Shown here: positions 46,138 through 54,661 of the stretch, one piece after another | How positions within the stretch are numbered: the first letter of the stretch is position 1 | Layout of the letters: each line of letters begins with the position of its first letter | Assembly: GCF_016595795.1 (NCBI RefSeq) | Contig: NZ_JAENHN010000051.1 | Span: 62,001-126,000, forward strand | Origin: Clostridium yunnanense | Lineage (GTDB): Bacteria; Bacillota; Clostridia; Clostridiales; Clostridiaceae | DNA: 64,000 nt | Direction: 5' to 3' | Notes under the pieces: model-generated | Told to the model about the DNA's origin: nothing | The model's input: only the letters and a program-made list of their open reading frames with translations | Database searches by the model: none | Translations under genes and position numbers: made by a program

Positions 46138-47202
46138 ATGGATCTAGATAACACATTGGATGAGAAAACTCCCAAGCACCAACGCCGTACTCGTTATAAA
46201 GGTACTCACCCTAAGAATTTTAAAGAAAAATATAAAGAACTAAACCCAGAAAAATACGCTGATGATATTGCAAAGATTATTCAGAAGGGTAATACACCTG
46301 CAGGCATGCATATTTCAATTTGCGTTAAAGAAATATTGGAATTTCTCCAAATTGCGCCAGGACAAACCGGTTTAGATGCCACACTAGGTTATGGCGGTCA
46401 TACTTTAGAGATGCTTAAATGTTTAGATCAAAAAGGTCGCTTATATGCACTTGATGTAGATCCTATTGAACTGCCACGGACCAAAAATCGTTTAGAACAA
46501 TTGGGTTACGGTCCTGAAATTTTAGAGATTAAGCAAATGAATTTTTCTCAAATAGATGAGGTTACTCCAAAATCAGAGTCCTTTAACTTTGTATTGGCAG
46601 ACTTAGGTGTTTCTTCGATGCAAATAGATAATCCTGATAGAGGTTTTACCTTTAAGTTCGAGGGTCCATTAGACCTAAGACTTAATCCGAATTTAGGTAT
46701 CTCAGCAGCAGAGCTTTTAAAAGAAATGACTCTATTTGAAATAGAAGATATGTTGATTGAAAATTCCGACGAGCCTCATGCTGCAGTAATCGCTCGTGCT
46801 ATTCTTTCCAGTATAAAAAAAGGAGTTGATATAGCTACAACAACACAACTCCGAAATATCATCAAAGACGCTTTGAAATATGTTCCAAAAATCAAAGACA
46901 ATGATATAAAAAAATCCTGTCAGCGAACCTTTCAAGCGTTACGAATTAATGTCAATCATGAGTTTGAAGTGCTAGATGAGTTTTTAGAAAAACTTCCTAA
47001 TGTTCTAGCTAAAGGTGGTCGTGTTGCCATACTTACATTTCATTCAGGAGAAGATCGTCGCGTTAAAAAATCCTTTCAACACTTCTTCCGCGAAGGTATT
47101 TATTCCGAAATAGCAACAGAACCTATTCGTCCATCAGCAGAAGAATGCCGTGCCAATGGTCGTGCAAGTTGTGCCAAATTACGTTGGGCAATCAAAGCAT
47201 AA
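46138..47202 (+). CDS. rsmH: RsmH-type 16S rRNA methyltransferase paralogue
   Basis: A 354-residue SAM-dependent enzyme of the RsmH family, which methylates N4 of C1402 in 16S rRNA. Landmarks: GMHISICVKEILEFL (canonical HxxVLLxE region; H58), SAM motif LDATLGYGGHTL at 79-90, GRLYALDVDP, and the C-terminal LTFHSGEDRRVKK followed by PxExRxNxRAxxAKLRWAIK. It has about 45 extra N-terminal residues (basic, HQRRTRYKGTHPKNFKEKY). It sits alone, away from the usual dcw (mraZ-rsmH-ftsL) cluster, so it is probably a second copy. RNA target of this variant is uncertain. Confidence 0.88.
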   Translation: MDLDNTLDEKTPKHQRRTRYKGTHPKNFKEKYKELNPEKYADDIAKIIQKGNTPAGMHISICVKEILEFLQIAPGQTGLDATLGYGGHTLEMLKCLDQKGRLYALDVDPIELPRTKNRLEQLGYGPEILEIKQMNFSQIDEVTPKSESFNFVLADLGVSSMQIDNPDRGFTFKFEGPLDLRLNPNLGISAAELLKEMTLFEIEDMLIENSDEPHAAVIARAILSSIKKGVDIATTTQLRNIIKDALKYVPKIKDNDIKKSCQRTFQALRINVNHEFEVLDEFLEKLPNVLAKGGRVAILTFHSGEDRRVKKSFQHFFREGIYSEIATEPIRPSAEECRANGRASCAKLRWAIKA

Positions 47203-47238
47203 TATCTAATTTTAGATCTTATATATGCCTAAAAGGGC

Positions 47239-47278
47239 AAAAAACTGGATTCCGAGTTTTACAGAATCCAGTTTTTTT
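47239..47278 (+). terminator. Terminator of the rsmH paralogue
   Basis: AAAAAACTGGATTC and GAATCCAGTTTTTT form a 14-bp stem with an 11-base loop and extra T. Confidence 0.9.
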
Positions 47279-47313
47279 CATTCAATAATTTAGCATATAG
47301 CCTACTCCTTATT

Positions 47314-48096
47314 TCACAGAATAAATCTTTCAATTTCCAAAGCTACACCATCATTATGCACAGTATCAGTAACTTTTTTAGCATAGCTTTTAACGAAGTC
47401 ATCAGCATTTCCCATAGCTATTCCGCAACCAACTGTAGACAACATTTCGATATCGTTTTTTCCATCTCCAAAGGCATAACTATTTTCTACAGGTATATCT
47501 AAAAATTCCAATACCTTTAGAATTCCTGAGGCTTTAGAATGTGTTTTAGAATATAATTCGAAAGATCCATCTGGATTGTCAAGATATGAAAATCTATCTT
47601 TTCCTAAGGAAGCACAAAAATCTATTCCTTTTTGGTCCTTGCATAACATTTCAAGTTTGTAAGCTTCAATCTCTTCTAGATCAAATTCACCAGTTAAATA
47701 TTTTTTAGATATATTATAATTATCATAAAAGGAATGGAGAGACTTATGATCATCCTTGATGTATGAGTATTCTTCCCCTTGCAGTATATATTCAATGTTA
47801 AGTTCTTCAAACTTATCAACTAATTCTCTAACAACTTCTTTTTCAATAGCCTCCTTATGGATGCATTTATCTCCAACTTTTACATATGCTCCATTAGCAA
47901 GTACAAAACCATCAAATCCAAAATTAATTAATGCCTCATTTAAAAAAGCATAGGGTCTTCCTGTAGCAATAAAAACATGATTTCCCTTTGTCTGCAATTC
48001 ACGTATAGCTCTTTTAACTCTAGGAGTAATATCTGTTAATCCATTTAAACAATCAATTAATGTACCATCAATATCAAAAAACACTGCCTTCTTCAT
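47314..48096 (-). CDS. Cof-type HAD-superfamily phosphatase
   Basis: A 260-residue phosphatase. Motif I is FFDIDGTLID near the N-terminus (nucleophile and acid/base Asp pair); motif II threonine is in FIATGRP; motif IV is SYAFGDGKNDIEMLSTVGCGIAMGNA near the C-terminus, the Cof signature. The family dephosphorylates sugar phosphates, FMN or haloacid substrates; the one here is not predictable. ATG at 48096 is preferred to one at 48135, because AGGAGG lies 12 bases upstream and the protein then begins MKKAVFFDIDGT. It is divergent from a DeoR regulator. Confidence 0.88.
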   Translation of the reverse strand: MKKAVFFDIDGTLIDCLNGLTDITPRVKRAIRELQTKGNHVFIATGRPYAFLNEALINFGFDGFVLANGAYVKVGDKCIHKEAIEKEVVRELVDKFEELNIEYILQGEEYSYIKDDHKSLHSFYDNYNISKKYLTGEFDLEEIEAYKLEMLCKDQKGIDFCASLGKDRFSYLDNPDGSFELYSKTHSKASGILKVLEFLDIPVENSYAFGDGKNDIEMLSTVGCGIAMGNADDFVKSYAKKVTDTVHNDGVALEIERFIL

Positions 48097-48260
48097 ATTA
48101 CTTCTTATCCTCCTAAACACGTTGTTATTTTTCACTTTTTTTCACAACTACCATTCATTATCATTTTATTTCGTTAATTCCCATTTGTCAATATTTCAAT
48201 TGCATTTCCATAATTTCATTGATAAAATAGAATTAAATGAGAATAACTTGGAGGAAACTT

Positions 48261-49025
48261 ATGTTTATTGAAGAAAGGCATAAACAAATATTAGATATAT
48301 TAGAAAGCGAAGGAAAAGTATTAGTAAAGGATTTAAGTGTGCAATTTGGAGTTAGTGAAAGCATGATTCGAAAGGATCTTCAGGTTTTAGAAAAAAATAG
48401 CCTATTACAGCGTACCTATGGTGGTGCTATTAATATAAAAAGAACTATTGTTAGTGGGGAAAGCTTCTCAAAACGTGTTGAAAAGGATACTGATTTAAAG
48501 GAAATTATTGCAGAGAAAGCCTATGAACTAATAAAGGATAGCGATACGATCTTCTTGGATGCCTCAAGTATATCCTATCTTCTTGCTAAACTAATTACTG
48601 AAAATAATAGGAATATAACTTTGATTACAAATATGGTTGAGATTTCATCAATGATTAGAACAGATTCTAAGGTCCATACTATCTTTATAGGTGGAGACTA
48701 TGATCCTGTTATTGGTGGAAATGTTGGTTCTCACTCAAATGAGCAAATTAAACTCTATCGTTGCAATAAAGCTTTTATGGGTTGTGGCGGCATTGATCTT
48801 GGTGATGGAAGTGTAAGTTCTTGTGAATCCGAGGATGCTGGTACTAAAAAAGCAATTATGGGAATCTCCAAGGAATTATTTTTAATGGCTCCAAATGAGC
48901 GTTTTAACCTAGATGGAATCTATAACTTTGCAAACATATCTGATTTTCATGGAATTATTACTGAAACTCCCCCTAGTGATCCTATTCTTACTTTACTTCA
49001 ACAATATGACATCAATTTGATGTGA
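48261..49025 (+). CDS. DeoR-family transcriptional regulator
   Basis: A 254-residue repressor of sugar-metabolism genes. The N-terminal winged helix is classic DeoR: FIEERHKQILDILESEGKVLVKDLSVQFGVSESMIRKDLQVLEKNSLLQRTYGGAI. The C-terminal effector domain (about 75-250) has the ribose-5-phosphate isomerase-like pattern with DTIFLDASSISYLLA and IGGDYDPVIGGNVG. ATG at 48261 has GGAGG six bases upstream; an ATG 24 bases earlier does not. It is divergent from the HAD phosphatase, a likely target (inference). Confidence 0.9.
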   Translation: MFIEERHKQILDILESEGKVLVKDLSVQFGVSESMIRKDLQVLEKNSLLQRTYGGAINIKRTIVSGESFSKRVEKDTDLKEIIAEKAYELIKDSDTIFLDASSISYLLAKLITENNRNITLITNMVEISSMIRTDSKVHTIFIGGDYDPVIGGNVGSHSNEQIKLYRCNKAFMGCGGIDLGDGSVSSCESEDAGTKKAIMGISKELFLMAPNERFNLDGIYNFANISDFHGIITETPPSDPILTLLQQYDINLM

Positions 49026-49047
49026 TATTATAACTATTATTTTTTAT

Positions 49048-49087
49048 AAAAAACCTCACTGAAAATTACTTCTTAAGTGAGGTTTTG
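49048..49087. terminator. Bidirectional terminator, deoR and amidohydrolase
   Basis: AAAACCTCACT and AGTGAGGTTTT form an 11-bp stem with loop of about 15 bases, between convergent genes. Confidence 0.85.
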
Positions 49088-49098
49088 GAATTCTTATA

Positions 49099-50418
49099 TT
49101 ATATATCTTTAAGTCGTTTTCCTTTAATCCAAATCTCCTTAATTGATAGAGTATCTGATATATTAGTGGTTGGATCACCATCAACTAATAATAAGTCTGC
49201 ACGTGCTCCAGCTACTATGTGTCCCCTATCAGTAAGACTAAAGCGTCTAGCTGGAACAGAAGTTGCTGCTTTAAGGGCTTCAATCGGTGTAAAGCCCGCC
49301 TCTACTAGTAATTGTAGTTCATGATGTACACTAGCACCATGAGCAAGTCCTCCAAGGGTTGGAACTGGAACAGATACATCTGTACCTACTAAAATATCTA
49401 CTCCAGCCTTGTGAAGATCCATCACATTATGATAATTATTCTTCATACTTCCTTGTGGAAATGTATTAAAGCTTGAATTCAATGTATCTATCCATTCCTC
49501 ACTCAGTCTTGAACTAACACGTGGATCATTTGCTAAATTAGAAGCAGCATTACCAATAATAGAAGAGTTAAGCACTAAGCATGGTGTTACAAAAGCCCCG
49601 CTATCAGCAATGATCTTTATCAATTCTGGAGTCCAGGCTGGGCGATCAATAAATATATGTGCCAATCCATTCACTCCAAAATCAATAGCTTTTTTTGAAG
49701 ACTCTGCTGTTAATACATGAGCAAGGACTATTTTATCAAATTTATGTGCTTCATCTACTGCTGCTTTGTAAATTTCATCACTTAAAACAGGCAAACCTGG
49801 ACAATTCATTACAGTTCCTTCTTCAATTAGAATTTTAATATAGTCAGCGCCTTGGGAGACTTGTTCTCTTACATGCTCTATTGCTCCTTGAATGGTTGTT
49901 ACCGAAGGTGCTTCTTCTTCATGCTTATGCTGCTGCTCATGAGCTGCTATAAATGCAGCCTTTTCTTCCTCTGTCATCCTCTCCATTTCCTTAAGGACAA
50001 AATCAGGAATACCATCCCCACCCATTAATTCATCGGGATGTCCACCAGGAGGTGTTACTCCCATTCCAGCAGACCTTACATCTGCAATATCATCAATTCC
50101 CTTTAACTGTATTTCACGACCACTTTTTGTATAACCTCCCATCATCTCTAATTCAGTTGTAACTCCAAATTTCAATGCATGTCGTAGACCATCTTCTGAG
50201 GTATGCACATGGGAATCAATAAGACCAGGTAGTAATGTGGAACCTTTTGCATCGATAATTACTGCCCCTTTTGGTACTTCTCCACCAATAGCAATTATAT
50301 TCTTACCATCAATTATTACAGAACTTTCATCAATGACTTTTTCTCCATTAAAAATGCGAGCATTAACAATAGCAGTGAATCTTCCATTCTTTAATTCTTG
50401 ATTTTCTATTTTACTCAT
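49099..50418 (-). CDS. Amidohydrolase (imidazolonepropionase-like)
   Basis: A 439-residue metal-dependent hydrolase. The metal motif DSHVH (H70, H72) follows LLPGLI at the end of the first strand. A carboxylated-lysine or further ligand region is in DYIKILIEEG, with VLAHVL, GLAHIF and VGTDVSVP (final Asp) as the other ligand positions. The N-terminal beta-sandwich (SVIIDGKNIIAIGGEVPKGAVIIDAKGS) is typical. Family members cleave cyclic amides or peptides; substrate unknown. Its consensus promoter carries a tandem MarR-like site, and a MarR gene is divergent. Confidence 0.88.
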   Translation of the reverse strand: MSKIENQELKNGRFTAIVNARIFNGEKVIDESSVIIDGKNIIAIGGEVPKGAVIIDAKGSTLLPGLIDSHVHTSEDGLRHALKFGVTTELEMMGGYTKSGREIQLKGIDDIADVRSAGMGVTPPGGHPDELMGGDGIPDFVLKEMERMTEEEKAAFIAAHEQQHKHEEEAPSVTTIQGAIEHVREQVSQGADYIKILIEEGTVMNCPGLPVLSDEIYKAAVDEAHKFDKIVLAHVLTAESSKKAIDFGVNGLAHIFIDRPAWTPELIKIIADSGAFVTPCLVLNSSIIGNAASNLANDPRVSSRLSEEWIDTLNSSFNTFPQGSMKNNYHNVMDLHKAGVDILVGTDVSVPVPTLGGLAHGASVHHELQLLVEAGFTPIEALKAATSVPARRFSLTDRGHIVAGARADLLLVDGDPTTNISDTLSIKEIWIKGKRLKDI

Positions 50419-50552
50419 TTCATTTTCCTCCTTCTTTATCCATGAGAATGATCATGGTTTTAAAATTTTTATTTCCTATCCACTCTTTCATGAATTCCAA
50501 ACTTATCTTCATAAAATCTAAGGATAATATCCTTTATTCTTAAGTTAATCTC

Positions 50553-50581
50553 ATTATATTTTCAACAGTTGATTTTGTCAA
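50553..50581 (-). promoter_or_regulatory. Consensus sigma-A promoter of the amidohydrolase gene
   Basis: On the minus strand, TTGACA (50576-50581), 17-base spacer and TATAAT (50553-50558), an exact consensus promoter that should be very strong without repression. Confidence 0.85.
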
Positions 50582-50593
50582 CAGTTGATTTTG
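50562..50593 (-). promoter_or_regulatory. Exact 16-bp tandem repeat, likely MarR operators
   Basis: TCAACAGTTGATTTTG occurs twice head to tail (50562-50577 and 50578-50593). Each holds the palindrome TCAAC-A-GTTGA. One copy covers the promoter spacer, the other the upstream edge of the -35. Confidence 0.7.
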
Positions 50594-50622
50594 AAGATTG
50601 TTGCTAATATCTACTTTTTTAC

Positions 50623-50651
50623 TTGCATACTACAATATCCTTCTATATAAT
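50623..50651 (+). promoter_or_regulatory. Sigma-A promoter of the divergent marR gene
   Basis: TTGCAT (50623-50628), 17 bases, TATAAT (50646-50651); start codon 62 bases downstream. Confidence 0.7.
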
Positions 50652-50713
50652 AAAAATAAAACAAATCCTATTTGTTAGAGCTATTTTAACTTCAATGAAG
50701 GAGAATCAGATAA

Positions 50714-51166
50714 ATGGAAGAGCTATATTTCCTCAATTATTTTGGTGCTATATATCGAAAATCGCAACTTTATATAAAAGCAGCCTTAGCTGATAGAAAT
50801 ATGAGTTTCTCTGAAGCTATGGTTTTAATATATGTTAGTGCTAATCCTGGAACAATCCAAGATGACATCGGTACCAACTTATCCATTGACAAATCAGTTG
50901 TAACACGTTCTATTAAAAACTTAGTAGCCTTAGGTTTATTGACAAGAACTGAGGATTCCACCAACCAACGTGTTAAAAAGGTTTATGCTACCGAAGCTGC
51001 CAAAGAATTTAGGATATACTGGAATAAACTCATAAAGCAATGGAATGAAACCCTGTTAGCTGACCTTACTCCAGAAGAACGAAGCATAGTAGTTAGCGCT
51101 AGCTATAAAATCAAGACTTCAGCTATCACAGCTGATATTCAAGAAGAAGTGAAAAAAATAAAATAA
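50714..51166 (+). CDS. MarR-family regulator of the amidohydrolase
   Basis: A 150-residue MarR protein. The winged helix is at about 45-105: GTIQDDIGTNLSIDKSVVTRSIKNLVALGLLTRTEDSTNQRVKKVYATEAA, with recognition helix DKSVVTRSIKNL and wing DSTNQRVKKVYAT. GAAGGAG-type site upstream of the ATG. The divergent arrangement with the amidohydrolase and the tandem operator on the latter's promoter suggest that it represses that gene and possibly itself. Ligand unknown. Confidence 0.9.
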   Translation: MEELYFLNYFGAIYRKSQLYIKAALADRNMSFSEAMVLIYVSANPGTIQDDIGTNLSIDKSVVTRSIKNLVALGLLTRTEDSTNQRVKKVYATEAAKEFRIYWNKLIKQWNETLLADLTPEERSIVVSASYKIKTSAITADIQEEVKKIK

Positions 51167-51186
51167 TTAAAAAGCAATGTTTTATA

Positions 51187-51236
51187 CAAAAAACTAAGAA
51201 ACCCTGCAGACAATATCTCTACAAGGTTTCTTATTT
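51187..51236. terminator. Bidirectional terminator, marR and alpha/beta hydrolase
   Basis: TAAGAAACC and GGTTTCTTA stem with inner partial pairing; A and T on both sides, between convergent genes. Confidence 0.7.
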
Positions 51237-51326
51237 ATGTTTTATTATAATCATTTTTTCACTCTTAAATTGCTTATCTATCTTTTATGCTCACTGAACT
51301 TAAGTAAATTATAACTTTAAATTTAT

Positions 51327-52025
51327 CTATATATTATTCCTTAACCAAAGCTCTAACTGCTCCAAATATCTTCTTTCGGTAAAATAGTGCTCTGCTCCAT
51401 CCAAAACACTTAGATTAACTAGATGTTTATCGGCGAATTCATCTACAACTTCTTTTGGAGTTAAATTATCTTTTGATGGATATAAAATATATGTTTGACA
51501 CTTCCATTGATCAACAGCATGCTCCTTTGAATATGTTAAGTAATCCCAGCTCAAGGTCTCACCAATTGGTGTCCCTATCTCTTTTTCCACTCTTAATTGT
51601 TCCTCTGTTACATTAAACCACTGCATCATATCAAAAATTAATCTCTCCATGTTTAGCACAGGACATTGAAATAAAGCCTTCTTTATATCCATATCTTTAT
51701 AAGCTAAAAGACTAAAATATACCCCTAAACTGCAAGCATATAGATTTACACTTACCCACTGCTTCATTGCATAATCACTTATGCACTGTAAGTCCTTCAC
51801 CGCATTCCATGGCATAATAGGATAATCTTCATTTTTTCTTTCTCCATGCTCAGGCAAATCAAAGCTAATCACTTGATAGCCTTTCTCTATGGCAATTTCA
51901 GCGAAGTGTTCAGCATTTTCTTTACATCCCATTTTACCATGAACATATATATATACTTTATCTGAGGTTGGTCCCCATATAATAGCTAGTATATTATTTA
52001 TCAATTCTTTTCTATTAGTTATCAT
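51327..52025 (-). CDS. Alpha/beta-fold hydrolase
   Basis: A 232-residue hydrolase. The first strand and oxyanion region VYIYVHGKMG (about 24-33) and the nucleophile elbow ACSLG at 97-101 (S99, G-x-S-x-G with Ala/Cys variant) are seen. The acidic residue is probably in YPSKDN, and the histidine in GAEHYF near the C-terminus. These fit a lysophospholipase/esterase-like enzyme. The start at 52025 follows GGGGGA five bases upstream. Substrate unknown. Confidence 0.85.
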   Translation of the reverse strand: MITNRKELINNILAIIWGPTSDKVYIYVHGKMGCKENAEHFAEIAIEKGYQVISFDLPEHGERKNEDYPIMPWNAVKDLQCISDYAMKQWVSVNLYACSLGVYFSLLAYKDMDIKKALFQCPVLNMERLIFDMMQWFNVTEEQLRVEKEIGTPIGETLSWDYLTYSKEHAVDQWKCQTYILYPSKDNLTPKEVVDEFADKHLVNLSVLDGAEHYFTERRYLEQLELWLRNNI

Positions 52026-52224
52026 ATATTCCCCCATAACTTATACTTAATCAAAGTAACCTTATTTTAATCTTAATTTCAATTCTAATTACTGCATATT
52101 TTGGCAATTATATATATAATATAACTCAGAAGAATAATTTTCTTTTTTAACACTCCTATTACCTAAGAGAAGTTAAAACATGAATTTTATTACTAGGCTA
52201 TAAAAGTAAAAAGAGGTGAGTAAA

Positions 52225-52530
52225 TTGAAACTAAATTATTTAATTTCATTAATTATGTTTTTAGTAGGACTTATCTTTTATTTTATTCCTAAGAACTGGC
52301 TTATCAGCGATTTGGGCTTAAAGATACCATTTTCTTTGGAAAAACATAGCAGAGTGGATACTACTAATAAATTTTTTGGCAAGATCCTGCTTTACGGAGC
52401 AGTAATATCAGCAATAATATGCTTCCTAATTGGCATAAGCCCATTAAAAGAAAGAATTACTGATAGTGTTTATGTTAGCATTGATGTATTTGTTACTGAA
52501 GTAAGCTTAAGATTTCAGAAAAATTCTTAA
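52225..52530 (+). CDS. SdpI-like small membrane protein
   Basis: A membrane protein of about 101 residues with a hydrophobic N-terminal helix (LNYLISLIMFLVGLIFYFIPKNW) and a second segment (LLYGAVISAIICFLIGIS). The PKNWLISDLGLKIPFSLEKHSRVDTTNKFFGK stretch is like the SdpI family (immunity to the SdpC killing factor), which commonly has GLRTPxTxxxExxWxxxNR here; this match is partial. The start is probably TTG at 52225 because AGAGG is eight bases upstream; a GTG nine bases earlier abuts that site. Confidence 0.6.
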   Translation: MKLNYLISLIMFLVGLIFYFIPKNWLISDLGLKIPFSLEKHSRVDTTNKFFGKILLYGAVISAIICFLIGISPLKERITDSVYVSIDVFVTEVSLRFQKNS

Positions 52531-52558
52531 ACCAATATGAGGACTATGTTAAACCTAC

Positions 52559-52586
52559 ATGGCTACATATTAAAAGCCATTTTTTA
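52559..52586 (+). terminator. Short terminator of the SdpI-like gene
   Basis: ATGGCT-ACATATTAAA-AGCCAT with six T. Only 6 bp of stem. Confidence 0.5.
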
Positions 52587-52666
52587 TAGTACGATTGAAA
52601 ATTTCTACTCTAACTTGATAGTGTATTAATAAACATTTAGTACGGTACTTAGAAAATGTCTTATAC

Positions 52667-53782
52667 TTATTTTCTTCCATATGAAATAAGTAATCCTTGT
52701 ACTTTTAAGAACGACTTCTTACTTTTAGTATCTTTAAAATATCTTGCTATCTTAGATTGCATTTTTATGTAGTCCTCTGCCTCAGATCTATCAATTCCTC
52801 TACTCATAAACAACTCAATTACATTTTCTTCATAGAATTTATCAAAGTCTTTATTCCAGCCATTGATTTCAATAAAATCCTGTACTTTTTCCTCGTAATC
52901 CTGTATATCAGTATTTACATAAACTACCTTATCGTTTATACGGACATCAATATCCCTCAAACCTAGCTGTTTCATACAAAATGGCAATTTCATTCCAATT
53001 GCGTAGTCTCTTCCTTCACATTCCAATTCTTTCTTCCAAATCTCATGAAAATCAAAAGCTGTGCAAAGATAATCATAACTAATATCATCGAGATATAACC
53101 CATCATTCTCAAATTCTCTGTTTACATCTATACAAGCAACAATACCATTTTTCTTAACCGAATCAACCATCTTTTTCAGTACTTCCATAGGTTTATTCAT
53201 ATGTCTCAGGCCGGCCTGGCAGATAGCCATGTCATATTTTTTATCAATTTCAAGAGAATATATGTCTGATACCATGAAACTTACATCAAAGTCCGTGTTA
53301 CTAAAATAAACCTCTGCCTTAGCAATAAAGTGCTCATTATCTACTCCTGTGTAAGAGCTTCCTTTAGGTAAAAAATCAAGCAACTGTTTTCCAAAATACC
53401 CATCTCCACACCTAAATTCAATAATATCAACTGGCGATTCTATCCTCCAAACATTATTAACAATAAAACTTAAATAGTCATCGTTCCAAAAGTATCTTCT
53501 ATTTTTGTAAAGTTTATCAGTTTGTGCATTACAATTACTACGATTATCTGTATTCCTTGGTATATATACTTGATTTTCTAGTGGTTGTAGTCCTATTAAT
53601 TGATCTACAGAAACATTAAAATACTCAGCTATATCGGGCAAAAGCGTGATATCAGGCATAGTTACACCTGTTTCCCATTTGCTAACTGACTGAAATGATA
53701 CACCTAATGTACTTGCTAAATCATGCTGCCCTACCCCTTTCGCTTTCCTCAATTCTGCAATTTTAAGTTTAACTGTTGCCAT
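52667..53782 (-). CDS. XRE-family HTH fused to SAM-dependent methyltransferase
   Basis: A 371-residue two-part protein. The N-terminal 65 residues are a Cro/C1 (XRE) helix-turn-helix (IAELRKAKGVGQHDLASTLGVSFQSVSKWETGVTMPDITLLPDIAEYF). A linker rich in Asn/Arg follows. Residues about 115-250 are a class I methyltransferase: motif I IIEFRCGDGYFG at 120-131, then GVDNEHFIAKAEVYF (acidic ribose ligand), SFMVSDIYS and YDMAICQAGLRHMNKPMEVLKKM. The C-terminal 120 residues are unassigned. The whole may be a regulator that methylates something or uses SAM as effector. Start has GGGAGG upstream. Confidence 0.85.
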   Translation of the reverse strand: MATVKLKIAELRKAKGVGQHDLASTLGVSFQSVSKWETGVTMPDITLLPDIAEYFNVSVDQLIGLQPLENQVYIPRNTDNRSNCNAQTDKLYKNRRYFWNDDYLSFIVNNVWRIESPVDIIEFRCGDGYFGKQLLDFLPKGSSYTGVDNEHFIAKAEVYFSNTDFDVSFMVSDIYSLEIDKKYDMAICQAGLRHMNKPMEVLKKMVDSVKKNGIVACIDVNREFENDGLYLDDISYDYLCTAFDFHEIWKKELECEGRDYAIGMKLPFCMKQLGLRDIDVRINDKVVYVNTDIQDYEEKVQDFIEINGWNKDFDKFYEENVIELFMSRGIDRSEAEDYIKMQSKIARYFKDTKSKKSFLKVQGLLISYGRK

Positions 53783-53936
53783 ATAAAAACCTCCCTAAAT
53801 ATAATAATTTAATGCTACCACCCTCACTTAAGCAAACCTATAACGCAGCAAGTGAATTAAATCGCATATTAGTTGAAAGTTAGTATTACTTTTGATTTTT
53901 ATATAACTACATAAGAAAATTTGGCATTATATATGC

Positions 53937-54464
53937 TCACACTAGGCATTCCAATTGACAGTCAAAAGGCTCTTGATCTACATGTTCCTGATTGTACTCC
54001 TCAGCTTCAACACATCCCATTTCTCTGTAGAATGCTTGAGTCTCTACTGCTGAATGTGATGAAATATACAACTTCTTTGCACCATGCTCTTTTGCCCAAA
54101 TTTTCGCCTGAAGAAATAAATCTTTTCCGATACCTTTCCCTCTCATATCTTCAGAAACATGAATGCTAGATAAATCTAAATACTCTTTGTTCTTTCCAAA
54201 TAAACTAGGCTCTACCGATGCGAATCCTTTGAGCTCTTTGTTATAGAAGGCTCCAAGTACCATTCCACCTGTTACTATGGTATTTTTTAAGTAACCAATC
54301 AATTGTTCATATTCTTTTTCCGTCCACTCATCTGTAAAAGCAATTTCTTTGATACACCACTTTCCATCAATTTTTCTCCAACATTTTGTCACCTTTTGAT
54401 GCCGCTTAAAGTTAACAAATAGTGTTATATTAAGACTTTCTCTATCTAACATGATATATTCCAT
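53937..54464 (-). CDS. GNAT family N-acetyltransferase
   Basis: A 175-residue acetyltransferase. The acetyl-CoA signature is RGKGIGKDLFLQAKIWA (R-G-K-G-I-G) in the middle, preceded by YLDLSSIHVSEDM and followed by YISSHSAVETQAFYREMGC (the GNAT motif B, with FYxxxGC). The C-terminal 25 residues are acidic with EYNQEHVDQEPFDCQLE, typical of a subgroup of clostridial GNATs. Start ATG at 54464 has GGAGG five bases upstream. Substrate unknown; a single gene. Confidence 0.85.
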   Translation of the reverse strand: MEYIMLDRESLNITLFVNFKRHQKVTKCWRKIDGKWCIKEIAFTDEWTEKEYEQLIGYLKNTIVTGGMVLGAFYNKELKGFASVEPSLFGKNKEYLDLSSIHVSEDMRGKGIGKDLFLQAKIWAKEHGAKKLYISSHSAVETQAFYREMGCVEAEEYNQEHVDQEPFDCQLECLV

Positions 54465-54661
54465 AAAAACCTCCAAAACAAATAATATTCTTATAAAATA
54501 ATCAGCATACCAATTTTCTACTAATTAGTATACTGATCACAAATAAATATTATATTTACTTTAATCTCTTTCTATAATATTTATTTAAAATCAGATGACT
54601 TTTCTTATGTAATCCTTTAAAGAAATCATATCATGATTTTAAATAAACTTTAAATTTTATT

